64,000 bases of DNA, taken from NCBI RefSeq assembly GCF_009389715.1, contig NW_024068262.1, positions 62,001 to 126,000 of the forward strand. Direction: 5' to 3'. Made by a program: the position numbers and the translations under genes. The DNA is from Phoenix dactylifera. Lineage: Eukaryota; Streptophyta; Magnoliopsida; Arecales; Arecaceae. The notes below the pieces were generated by a model. The model worked only from the letters and a program-made list of their open reading frames with translations, had not been told where the DNA came from and searched no databases. Numbering within the stretch: the first letter of the stretch is position 1; each line of letters begins with the position of its first letter. Of this stretch, positions 48,401 through 60,100 are shown piece after piece.

Positions 48401-51400
48401 CATGGGTTAAATCAAGGCTCATGCAAGGTTTTCAAACCTTGAGATCTCCGCTACCTAGGAGGGTGGTTGATACTAAGATGGTTCGAGATTCAGCGTTGCA
48501 TGGATATGGATATGAGAACCGATCACGAACACATATCCAAGTATTTGACTCGGCAAGAGGGGAAAAGGAGATATGGAGATATGTAGGATAAATATTAAAT
48601 TTTGTTGAAATATATATCTAATTGAAATTCTTTCTTTAAATATTAAAATAAATATTAAATAAATACTTTTGTTAAGGCCCTTCAGGATATATGTTTGTCA
48701 TTCAATCTATCCAATTAACTTAAGAATAACATTTTTCAAAGTTATGTCAATGCTTAGATCCTTGGATAATTAATAAAAGGAAAGAACATTCACTTCTAAT
48801 ATAAAAATAGAGGGTCAAACTTGTTGGAAGAGCTCAACTCTCCGCCAATCCTTAAAAGCGGCAACCATATCACTTCCTAAATATCCAAGTGTCTGCTATG
48901 TATCCCACATGGTATTTTAGGAATCTAGATAACATATCCAAGATTAGGCCAAAATTTTAGGAATCTAGGTATCAAAATTTGGCACAATAAAGTAGTTTCG
49001 AGATTAGTTACTATCTTACAAAATTAATTTGAGTATTTAATAATTAAAAATGAATTGCTATGATAAAACCTGATTAGGAAATATTGGCCGATAATTTGAT
49101 ATCATGTTGGATGATATATATATCAAGATAAATCTGTTTATATCAGCTGAGATAATAGGGTCCAAGGCATTGATTTTATTGTCATGATGAATGGCCAAGA
49201 ATGATAAAAATCAATGCCTCAGCTGAGATGAAAACCTTGGCTATGTGATTTCCTAAAGTTTTATTCAAGAAAATATAGATGGGTCTACATTCATTGTTAC
49301 TAGGTAGTGCTTCAAATTATATTATTTAAATGTTGAGTTCAAGTGGAATCTTTTAGTATCTATTTTACAAGTTACTTGGGAATTTGTATGCCCTGTGAAA
49401 TAAGGTTTGTTTGTTATAGGACTATGCTAGCATAAAACCTAGGATACGCATATTTCAAATTGCATGTTGTATCTATATCTAATATGTATCACATAGAAAT
49501 ATACATCAGATATAGGCAGGATCAAATTTTGATAAACTGACCTAACATAGTACATGACGCCCCATATGGAGCCATGATCATACCATTCCATGTTGCTCCT
49601 TATTTGTCAATCTGAGTAGATACAGGGTACCACATCGCGTTCCATAATAATACAAAATGAGTACATCCTAATACCCCAATATTTCAAACCTTGGCTAGGA
49701 TGCATATATGATAGTTATTTTATGTGTCATACTTTTTGAAAACTATAACACGACCCTTTCTGTATATATTTTGGGATGAGAGAAAGGGGTTTTCCTTTTA
49801 TTTTTTTCATGAATGCTGCTCTCTTAGTAGTGACCAAGATCTGGTGAACTGTGTCGAACCGTCTAGTTTGGGGCATATCGAACCGGACCGGTCGGCCGGC
49901 ACGGTTCGGAGCATCTAATCGGTTTAGTTTAGCTTTCATTTAGGAGTGAAAAGGAAAGTTCTTCACTTCCCCGCCATTCTTGTAACCGTCACCTGTAATC
50001 CGCGCAGGTGTGTCCGCACCCCCTGGAGTGAAGACATAAGTCTCCCCTTGGAATTGGCTGCTTTGCATCTCCCCTCTAGCTCTCCTGACGTTGCGAAGCC
50101 TCCTCATGCCTCTCTCTCCCTCTCTCTCTAAATTCGGAGAGTTTTCTCATTGTGAAAAACCCGTCTCTCTCTTTTTCTTTCTCAATTTCTAGAGTTTCCA
50201 AAGAGAGGAATCTAGGTCTCTCTCCCTCTCCCTCTTTGTCGATGGCTTAAAGCTCCCCGTAATGGTCCCCATCGCCCTCTCTCCCCCCATCAATGCTTCC
50301 CCTCTCTTGAAGCTCCCTCTCCTTCCTCTCCCCCTTCTCCCTCTCCCTCCCTCCTCTCTCACTCTCTCTTCCTCCTCTCCTTCTGCCTCTCCCCTTCCCC
50401 CTCCCTATTTTGGTACAATCTAACACGATATGGTACAAAATGGTATTGTATCGAACTGATTGCCGACCAGTACAAGCCCTGATACCGGTCCAGCAAACCT
50501 TGGTGATGACCATCATGTATACTCAACTTATGAATTTGAAATAATTGATCTTATTGTATAAAATAGGGATATGATTTATGGTTTTGAATAATGACCATAT
50601 GATGGAGTTTATAAATATTTGTATGAGCATTCATATGTCATAATCATAAGCAAGCTATGGCTTATGGCTTTTTGGCATATGTATGAACTAATATATTTTT
50701 TTCTGGCCACATCCTAGCCACATTCAATCATTGTTTTTTTAAGATTTATCATGTTTCAGCATATCCTTGTCATGTTGTGTCCCTATCCTGAAAACACATT
50801 CAATATATGCTTCATATGTTGTCTTCTTAACAATCTGTAACACCAGAGTGACCTGCAGTAGGAATGATCAACCAATGAGGATTCAAAAGCTAACACCAAA
50901 CAGTCGGGGCAATGCTTTGATGGTTATGGATATTGTGTTAATAATATAAAATAATGTAGCTAAAGATAGTGGTTCTTTGAAAATAATGAAAGCATATAAT
51001 GTTGATTCCAGAACATGTCCCTAAGATTACATCACTATTCATTTTGGTTACGCAACAATACCATAACAAACTTAGAGACATAAATGCAGCTCATTTAACT
51101 TAAGATGCTACAATAAAAGAAAGATTCAATCTCTGATTTAGAATGTCTCCTCGAGAAAAAAATAATCTGATTTAGAACATGTACCGGAAAGCATAATATG
51201 CTCAAAATTGTACATCAAATAGAAATGAGTTCCCTACATACATATATGCATTTTAATATATATGTGTGCGTGTGTGTCTGCGTCTGTGTGCGCGCGCGCG
51301 CGAATATACATGTGTGTGTGTATATATACATGCATGCATGCATGCATTCTTTCTTCTTTATCCAGACACATTTCCATGTTTACAGAAATCTTTGAGAGCT

Positions 51401-53579
51401 ATTCTTCATGTTGAATAAGCTTAGACCGCATAATAAATACTGTAGGTTTCACTACAAGCTAGCTTGCCTTCTATCATGGATGCCAAGATTCTCTGTTGCC
51501 CTGGGCTGCATTAAATTTTGATTTAACACCACTTTGTATAGAATGGTGTTAGGTTGAGTGCCACACAGAAAGTTCTCAAGCTTAGACTGTACCTTGCCAA
51601 CTCCATATGAGATCATTGTTGTTTGTTAAATTCTTGAAGCGGTAAGACACAGATATGCGTGCATACACGTTTACGTTGATATTGCAAGAAAATGGCTTTA
51701 TCTACTGTGAACTGAATTGCTGTTGTTCATAAGATTGCTGAAAGTAGATCAAACCACAGAATATCAGAGCATTAAAAAATTTCCCGTATTAGAATTACGC
51801 ATTTACATGGATATTTCAAGAAAATGGCTTTATCAATTACGATCTAAATTTCTGTTGTTCATAAGTTTTTCAAAAAACTATATTGAACCGCACAATAGTT
51901 GAGCATTAACAATCACCTGCCAGAATCACTGATTAATAGACCATTTAAGCTTAATTAGCTGAATCGGGACTGCACGAGCAGGATTTGGTGTGGCTGTGTG
52001 GAATTGCATCCCTTCAAACAAATATATAGTAAGGAAGTACTTAAGAAGCAAATGCTGGAGTTGAGTTTTTTTGGAAGGATTCAGAAGCAGATACAGTATC
52101 CAAGGTAGAGGTGCCTGGTTACCAAGATTTTAAGTTATTCCTTCTCAGACAATCATCTCATTGTGCTGAACAATAGATCCTCCATTTCTTGAACAAAAAC
52201 AAGATCCTTTAAATAAAAAGGACAAAATGAAACATTTTTTTTTCGGGAAAAAAAACTTTGCATCATCTAAGAAAGAAGCATAGGATTTTGCCAGTAGAAA
52301 TTACAGTTAAAAACCAGAGTTATATGGACAAGTATGTTTCTTTGGTTCTTACCCCTTCTTTTTTCATACTTAGTAGGATAGGAATGGTGCGAACATAATC
52401 TTCAATTTCACATATGCGGTGCTTTTTAAAATCAGTATACAAAGGTTGCATGTTGTAGCAGAAAAAAAAAAAGAAAAGAAAATTACAATCTTACAAACAA
52501 AATGGCAGGATATCCTTGCACAAGAGAAGTAAAATAAGCAAGGTCCATCAAAATGCATTTGCGTAAAACATCCAACTCACCTGCTACTACAACATGGATT
52601 TCAAAATCGTTGTGGAGTTGACTGATGGGGTACCTCATGTAACACCCTGATCTCAGCATACTTGCTCCCTGTTTAGGAAAGCAATGACCAATTCTCGTAC
52701 CTGCATCCGGCAAACACTCTGGGCACGACCTCTTGTTCACGAACTTCCAGCACGGCCCCAACCCATGAACACTCGAATTTTCCTTTCCCACAGAAGCCGC
52801 AAAGAAGCTGTCGTTTGGCGGAGCCCGCATGCTCGATTTTCCGACGAACTTTCTGGCGGCTGTTGCGAAAGCAGTCCGGTTCCCGTTCGAATGCACGTCG
52901 CTGCAGACCAGGTGGTTATCGAGTCCCGGTGCCTCTCCGAAGAAGTCGTAGTCATCGAAGCTGACGGTCGCATATACAAATCGAATGTCGAACGCCAAAA
53001 TAGATGAATTGGCACCAAAAAAGAAAAGAAAAGAAAGAAAGTTGGATGCGGGAAGTATAGATAGACGAGAAGGAAGGAACACCGATTGTTGTTCCGCAAC
53101 GGTTATGAGGATCAAATGGTTTACCGGAGATGACAACCATCCAAGTAAATCCGAGCGCCCCGAGTCGGTCTCTCTCCGGGGAAGCATCGGAGGATCTGGG
53201 CCTTGCACCAGGCGATGCAGCGGTGACAGGCAGGCCTGGAGAGATGCTCGGAGCACTCACCGGAAGCATAGACCCGGTCGTCGGCCGAGGTTCCCGCGAC
53301 GACCCTGGCATACCGCTTCGAGGAGACCTGCGGGGCGATGGCCTCCATCGCGCTCCTCAAGTTCTTGGCGAAGGCCAGGCGGTCCGAGGGAGCCGCGGTG
53401 CGGGTGCCGCAGATGAGGGTGGCCCGCGAGGCAACCGACAGGTCGACGGAGGACAGCAGCAGCACGAGCACCAGGAACAGAACAGGGGGAGAAGCCTTTA
53501 AGATCGAAACGGGGAAGGCTTTCAACAGCGAAGGAAGAGAAAGGGTGAAGGGAATAATAATATCAAGAGCTGAGGACAT
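45440..53579 (-). CDS. Cysteine-rich (DUF26) receptor-like protein kinase, CRK2/3-like
   Basis: Plasma-membrane RD receptor kinase with two extracellular Gnk2/DUF26 domains. Exons (minus): 53579-53125, 52960-52581, 47392-47288, 47192-47053, 46972-46765, 46670-46436, 46160-46004, 45760-45440; every phase joins to 666 aa. The hydrophobic leader ends near [12 protein letters not shown]26 motifs C-x8-C-x2-C are [13 protein letters not shown] and [13 protein letters not shown]. The membrane helix ([19 protein letters not shown]) is followed by KRK. Kinase: [75 protein letters not shown]; end SILEPR. An upstream in-frame ATG at 53642 would add 21 residues; MSSAL is chosen because the leader follows it better. 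Intron 4 (47052-46973, 80 nt) has a GC donor. Intron 2 is 5.2 kb. Confidence 0.95.
49835..50502. mobile_element. hAT-like element, longer relative of the GTACCG MITE
   Basis: The left end CAAGATCTGGTGAACTG and the reversed right end CAAGGTTTGCTGGACCGG are imperfect inverted repeats. Flanks GTAGTGAC (49827-49834) and GTGATGAC (50503-50510) match at six of eight bases. The ends resemble the 63543-63718 MITE. The interior is CT-rich ((TCTCCC)n-like), not GTACCG-rich. Confidence 0.5.
51262..51345. repeat. Compound dinucleotide microsatellite in CRK intron 2
   Basis: GTGTGCGTGTGTGTCTGCG, then GCGCGCGCGCGA, then GTGTGTGTGTATATATA and CATGCATGCATG in sequence. Confidence 0.85.
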
Positions 53580-53929
53580 TTTCGACTCAAGCAGATGGGA
53601 GCGGGAGAACCCGGAAAACCCAAGGAAAAGAAAGGAGGGCATGAAGAGGAGCGAGAAGAAACCAGAAAAAGGAGAGGTGTTTGGATGAGGACGATTTCAA
53701 TTTCGAGCTGCTGGCTGAGCTCCAACTGGGATGGACAGAGGGCAGCAAAAGAGAGGCCATTAATGAGGTGAGAATTGGGTTGCCTGGGACTGGAGGAATG
53801 AATGAAAGGAAAGGTTAAGAAGAAGGAATATCGGTGTTTAAAAGGAGAGAGGACACTGCCAAAAATATATAAAAAACTAAAAGATAATAATAATAATAAA
53901 GAATGTTTTTAATTGGACTCCTTCTGTTA

Positions 53930-55621
53930 GGTCCTGTTTGGGGGAGCTTTTGGAGGGCTAGAAAGCACTTTCTGGCCCTCCAAAAGTACTTTTAGATGAA
54001 AAACTGTGTTTGGTAAATTTTTCAAAAAGCTGTTTCAGCTTTTGCGGGAAGCTGAAAACAGCTTTTGGGAGGAAGCTCCAATTTGGAGCTTTTGGGAGGA
54101 AGCTGTTTCAGCTTTTTCGGAAAGATGTATTTTTGACAAAAATGCCCATATTAAAATAACATAATTACATAGTTTGTCCCTTTATAAACTTAAAAATCTG
54201 CTGGAGCCAAGAACCCTAGCCGTCAGACTCCCTTCCATAAGAAAAGGTATTTTTCTTTTCAATTTTGTATGTATCTCTTGAACCACATTTTAGAAGAAAA
54301 AAATTTTAATCCTTTTCCATACCTTCCAAAATCAATCTATTGTTTTTTTTTTATCATCAACCTCGCGGCCCACGCTGAGGTCCTCCTCGAGCGTGGATCA
54401 CGAAGAAGAGCCCCTGGACCGCGGAAAATTATTTTATGGAAAATTATGAAAAATTATTTTATACTAATAATTATAATATTTTATACCTTTATTTTTGTGT
54501 TATACTATAAATATAATATCATATTATATTATATCATAATACATTAATATGTTATGTTAAATAATTTAATATTATGTTATATTATGCAAAATTAATTTAT
54601 ACTAATAATTATAATATTTTATACCTTTATTTTTGTATTATACTATAAATATAATATCATATTATATTATATCATAATACATTAATATGTTATGTTAAAT
54701 AATTTAATATTATGTTATATTATGGAAAATTAATTTATACTAATAATTATAATATTTTATAACTTTATTATTGTATTATACTATAAATATTATATTATAT
54801 TACATTACATTATAATACATTAATATGTTATTTTAAATATTTAATATTATGTTATATTATGGAAAATTAATTTATAATAATAATTATAATATTTTATACC
54901 TTTATTATTGTATTATACTATAAATATTGTATTATATTACATTACATTATAATACATTAATATGTTATTTTAAATAATTTAATATTATGTTATATTATGG
55001 AAAATTAATTTATAATAATAATTATAATATTTTATACCTTTATTATTATATTATACTATAAATATTGTATTATATTACATTACATTATAATACATTAATA
55101 TGTTATTTTAAATAATTTAATATTATGTTATATTATGAGAAATTAATTTATACTAATAATTATAATATTTTATACTTTTATTATTGTATTATACTATAAA
55201 TATAATATATATTATATTATATCATCATACATTAATATGTTATGTTAAATAATTTAATATTATGTTATATTACCAAATATTAATTTACTCTAATAATTAT
55301 ATTACTATTATGCTATATTAACATAATATTATTTTATATTACAATAATATTATACTATATCGTATATTTATGTATTAATTTATGTTATGTTTTATTATGT
55401 TCTGTTGTATAATACTATGCAATGTCCTTTATGGTAATTTTGTCATATAAAAGTACTTTCTCAGTTTGTTTACCAAACACAAAACAAAGTACCACAGCAC
55501 TTTACGAATGTAGTTACCAAACAGCAAACAGCTTTTTATAATAGCTCTACTTCAGACAGCTCTACTTCCAACGGCTCTACTTCTAACAGCTCTACTGCCA
55601 ACAGCTCCCCCAAACAGGGCC
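53930..55621. mobile_element. TIR element (MITE-like) with a minisatellite core
   Basis: The left end GGTCCTGTTTGGGGGAGCT and the reversed right end GGCCCTGTTTGGGGGAGCT form a near-perfect inverted repeat. TA flanks both sides (53928-53929 and 55622-55623); with the next base the flanks are TTA and TAA, so a 3-bp TWA duplication is also possible. Subterminal parts carry GCTTTTGGGAGGAAGCT-type and AACAGCTCTACTTC-type repeats. No transposase is present. The interior holds the 138-bp array. Confidence 0.75.
54440..55320. repeat. 138-bp AT-rich tandem array, about 6.5 copies
   Basis: The phrase ACTAATAATTATAATATTTT recurs with starts near 54463, 54601, 54739, 54876, 55014, 55152 and 55287 (spacing 135-138). 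Units share ATACATTAATATGTTATTTT and AATTTAATATTATGTTATAT. Almost only A and T; units diverge slightly, so the array is not brand new. Confidence 0.9.
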
Positions 55622-55623
55622 TA

Positions 55624-56952
55624 AGTCACCTGCTTTGCCGCATGGCTCATTCCATCCTTCCATCCTTACTTCCATGAAACTGCCGCTTAGGTTAATTTTA
55701 ATTCCACACATGCGAGACGACACCTGGCATGCACCATGCAGCGCAGCTCTAAACGCACGCTAGGGGAGCTTTCTCCCGTCTCGCTTGACTTCCCTTGACC
55801 TATCAGGGGGAATATAAAGATAAAAAAGCAGCGACAGGTCCCGACAAAGCTTGTATCTGCCCAGCTGCTAGCCACGTGGCAAATGGGTTGGATGCGGAAA
55901 ACATGCGGTCCGGTTTGATAAGCTTTCTGGCCGATGATGAAGCGGGAACCGCGTGCTGAAGTTTGAGCTGCGCACGAGCAATAGCCGCTCCCCGCAGGCA
56001 CTTGCAAATCGCCAGGAGGTCTTGATGGAAGTAGGAGATGATATCCATATTTTCGACACCCCCTGATTTGGTTGATCAAGGAACACCAAGGTTTCCAACG
56101 GTGCAGATGTGCCCGAACAACATATTCCTCCGAGGCCATTTTACCGCCATCAAACAGTAAGCGCTGATGCAGTAAAATCATAGCCAGCTTTTCAGTGTCT
56201 GGTAGGTGTGTACGTGCGACAAGAGCCTCCAACACCAGTATACTAGCTAGGTTCGAACCGTGACAAGCATGCATCTCGATGGATTCGACGCTCGCGTGAT
56301 GCAGTAAAATCAGATCTCTTTGCACGCGGTAACCAAATAGCCTGATCTTTCAAGCTAGGATTCATTCAACCCCATCACACAGCCTGATGTGAGGGCCAAG
56401 GCCACAGGCAACATTCCACCCTTGCCGCAAATAGAGACACGATGAACCCTTGCTGCAAATCGGCAACATTCGGCACGTAAACACGCTTCATCATCAATTG
56501 ATACATTGTCGGTCGCCTCAGGCAGGTACTCTGTGAAGTAACCTCACCACTTGCAAGTCAGCCAATCACATAGTCCGCACCACGGGGAGAACTCTTGCAT
56601 AGTTGCATCTTTTGGTGATCTACTCGAAGTCACTGCGTCCTGCTGTTCTGATAGGTCTCGACAATCACAAATGCTGCTAAAAAGTAGCACCAGATCAAAC
56701 TTCCAAGAGGTGAGCCCCCACGTTCAGATACAACAGCTATATTCTTTATAATTGCAAACATGATGCAACTATTTGTACAGCCAAAACAATTTAGCAAACA
56801 GGAGTCCGGGCGGAGCGGGGGACCAGGATAAAAGCTGGCTACTAAGCTGAAGAACAAACAGCTATATCATGCAGACGCACTGTACAAATCCAGGAATAAG
56901 CGCATGAAGCAAGCAGTTGAACTGTTGATCCGTTCCAAATGTAGTCTGTCAT
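55624..56952. other. Intergenic; one unrecognised 212-codon minus-strand frame
   Basis: An open frame runs 56325-55687 on the minus strand, with overlapping frames on the same strand, but no domain, no splice logic and no family resemblance was seen. The phrase TGATTTTACTGCATCA is repeated within it (about 56297 and 56166). It may be chance or a decayed gene. Confidence 0.3.
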
Positions 56953-57121
56953 TCAAGCAGGTAGTGGTTCCTCCAAAACTGCAATTTTAATCAAGGCAAG
57001 TAATCATCAGCATACCCATAAAATAAATGGTTGCGCACTGTGGGTGCGGGTGGGTGGGTCCGTCGGCGTGCACGCGCGCGCGCGTCTCTGTGTGCGTGCG
57101 TGCGTGCGTGCGTGTGTGCGT

Positions 57122-57163
<42 letters not shown>

Positions 57164-60100
57164 CTTTGTCCTCGGTGCTTTAGTTGAAATGTGATCTGAT
57201 ACCACCGGGGTCATGGTAGGTACATCAGGAAGATCAAGAACCTCGACTTCTTCGCCTTCAAGCTGAAGTCCCACTTCTGGCTGCAGTTTAGGTATCTTTC
57301 TAGATACTTCAGTGGATGGCACTGACGAAGCAGGAACTGCTGGTAAAGACTGCAGGGTGATCTGCCAAGTTAACAGGACAAATATTGCATCAGATAAGAA
57401 TGAGTTTACCGAAATGTCAAGAAATTGAGAAACAAAAATTTACCTGATTGTGGCAAGCATGATATTTTTTTAGCAGTATAAATTCATTTATATGTAAGCT
57501 CAGCAATGTTGACTAACCAGAACTTAATGATTCAGTTTGATCCTCCAGTAACTGTAGATTCAAGAAGTTGCCTATTTATTTCTAATATTTAACAAAGGCT
57601 GCCAGTATAGCCCTTCATGCCTAGAAAATAGGCTAAAACTTCTGACCTTCAACTTGTCTCAGCTGATAGTGCGTTGTATCGGAAATAACATAACATAATA
57701 AGCATTAAGAGCCGTAATTCAGAAACAAATTTACAAACATACCTCACTGTCCAAGTTCTCAAATTCCGCTAAAACATCTTCCTCATCCTCAGCAGATAAA
57801 CGCTCGCCTAGAATTGCAGTTATTTCCTTGGGTAGCAAAAGGTAAGCCATAAACTTTAAAACATTAAATGGGCAAGATGAGAGTGTTCTTCAGACCACAT
57901 AAATATGGCAAAGTTTGATAATGAAATTTAGCCAAACACTTCACATAGAGTGATTAGAAGTATCAAGCTTCCTCCCCAATATCTGGGATTCCCTGCTTGC
58001 ATGATGCACTATTTTTTTTCCTTTTTTTTTAAAAAAAAAAAAAAAAAGAAGCAGAAGCAAGAAGTGCATTAAAAAGAACCATTCGTGAATCAAGCAACAA
58101 TTTCATAATATGGTAATCAGCTAATCATGGTAAAAGCTAATATATGTTTTCAGCAAGAGAAAAGGGCATGATTTAAAGAACCATAATCATTGTCTGAGCT
58201 TGCTTGCCTCTGAAGACCAATCCTATCCGTTAAATCTTATACCAACTCTGAGATTCTGTAGCAATTACCCCCTGTATTTTCATACAAGTAGAAAAGAACA
58301 ATTTCCATTTTTGACTTTTTTTAATTGCTTTAGCTGGTTATAGGTTGGATAGGCTGGCATGAAATTAGCCATTACTTAATTTCTCATCATGTCCACCTGG
58401 ATGCTAATTACAGTTCCAATCCAACATCCATGATTATGCAATTGCATACAGGCAGCATTCTCAGTCTGCATTGGTAGTCCATGTGATCCGAGAAACCATA
58501 ATCTTAAATATCCATCAAACCAGAACACACTCAACATATGGAAAGAAAAGGAAATAAAGAAAGAAAGCAAGAAAGAAGGGTAAAGACAGGACAGACAACC
58601 AGAAAAGGGTCCCATCCACGTGCAACAAGGGAGAGAAAATAGAAGAAAATAATAAGATACAAGACTAAGGAGAAGAGGTTAAAGGACAGCAATTATGCTT
58701 TATTATTGCCAGAGGAGAAGGGAAGATTTGACTGAGCATCTGCGGGGAAGTGACAAGTCAAATATAATGTTGTCATGAGTGTTAGAGGTAAAACTAGGCA
58801 TTACAAAGGACAGAAGTTGGGGGCTCCAGTGCCACCATGGATTTACGGAAGGTGTGAGTGGAGGGATATGTTTAAGGTTTCGTAGGAGAGAGAAGTCAAG
58901 GGCTCCATCACCACCATGGTGAATTGGTGCTTCCAGGTGGAAGAAAATTTCAGAAATTTGTTTCTGAGACGGGTATAGGGAATGGGGGTTAGCTTTCAGT
59001 GAAGGAACGAGTTGAAATGAGGGCATTATACGAACTAGGGCATCATGGATCTTAGTTAACAAAAGCAGGAGAAAGTGGGAGAAAGTGTAGCTGTGTAGGA
59101 GCAAAGCTGGGTGTGGGAAGGCAAACCTCTCAAAAAATTTAGAACAAGAAATGTTTTGAAAGCAAGTGCAGAAGTGAGTTTCCAGGTTCCAAAGTGGGTG
59201 CAGTGCCCTAAACATTAGCTTCCCGCTACCAAGTTGTAAATTGTAGATGAAGAGTCGGTAACATACATCATAGGGCATTTAAAGCACAAATAGGTATCAT
59301 AACGGTAGTATTAGCATTAAAATATGAAACATTCTTAGTGGATAAGTTTTGACTCATGCATTGCACACCCCAGCACCACAAATCTGTGCATGTGCAGACA
59401 CACATGCCTCATCATGCTTTGAAAGTCTCTTCATTCTCTTCCATGATCCAGGTTGCTCGAGAAAATAATTTCACTAACACAAATAAAAATGCCGCAATTC
59501 CTTGCCACAAGAAGCATTACATGTAATACAGCCCATGTAATCATTTTACGTTACGAAAACTGGTCCTTACATGATTCTTCTTGAACCTAATCTCTTTGTT
59601 CAATAGCCATAGGTTGTAACATGAGTTATTTCGATTTACCATGTCATCACTAAATAATGATGTAAATACTTTTACAACCTCCACAGTTGTGATGTCTATC
59701 AAAATCCTAAGGACATGTTTGGATGCCAAACTAGCAGATTCCAGGATAACTCCCACATCTTTTAAAGTTACCATAGGAGGAATGGAGAATCAAGTGGCAA
59801 AATTAATGAGGCTTATAACCTGCAATCCGAAAAAAAAAAATGAATCACAAAGCCCATTTAAGAAAAGTGACTATCAGAATCCTAAAGATTCTTGGATTGT
59901 TCAACCAACTGGCCTCCAAAATCCCCAACAATATCCCTTCCATCATCTCCTCTTTGCAGCTGATTCCCATGTCATGGGAGATATGCTGCAGATATAACAG
60001 CCTACATAGAACTAAGAGCCATAACATACAGCTGTTAGGCCGATCCTGCCATGCCACATCATTCTAAAAGCAGATTTGTATAACAAAATAGACTAGCAGG

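Larger units (their letters stand above)
47393..52580 (-). other. Long intron 2 of the CRK gene
   Basis: No coding exon recognised. It holds a CT-rich element related to the GTACCG hAT family (49835-50502) and a compound (GT)n(GC)n(GT)n(TA)n microsatellite at about 51262-51345. Confidence 0.6.

Noticed and set aside
52684..53688. Plus-strand frames opposite CRK exons 1 and 2
   Set aside because: Antisense shadows of the GC-rich DUF26 exons.
56240..56275. GGTTCGAACC resembling a tRNA T-arm
   Set aside because: No flanking T-stem pairing, anticodon arm or acceptor stem on either strand.
56987..57162. Read-through C-terminus of VPS20 through the CT repeat
   Set aside because: A donor at 57162 joined to the 26-nt exon at 56978 gives the family-typical VLEEPLPA end.
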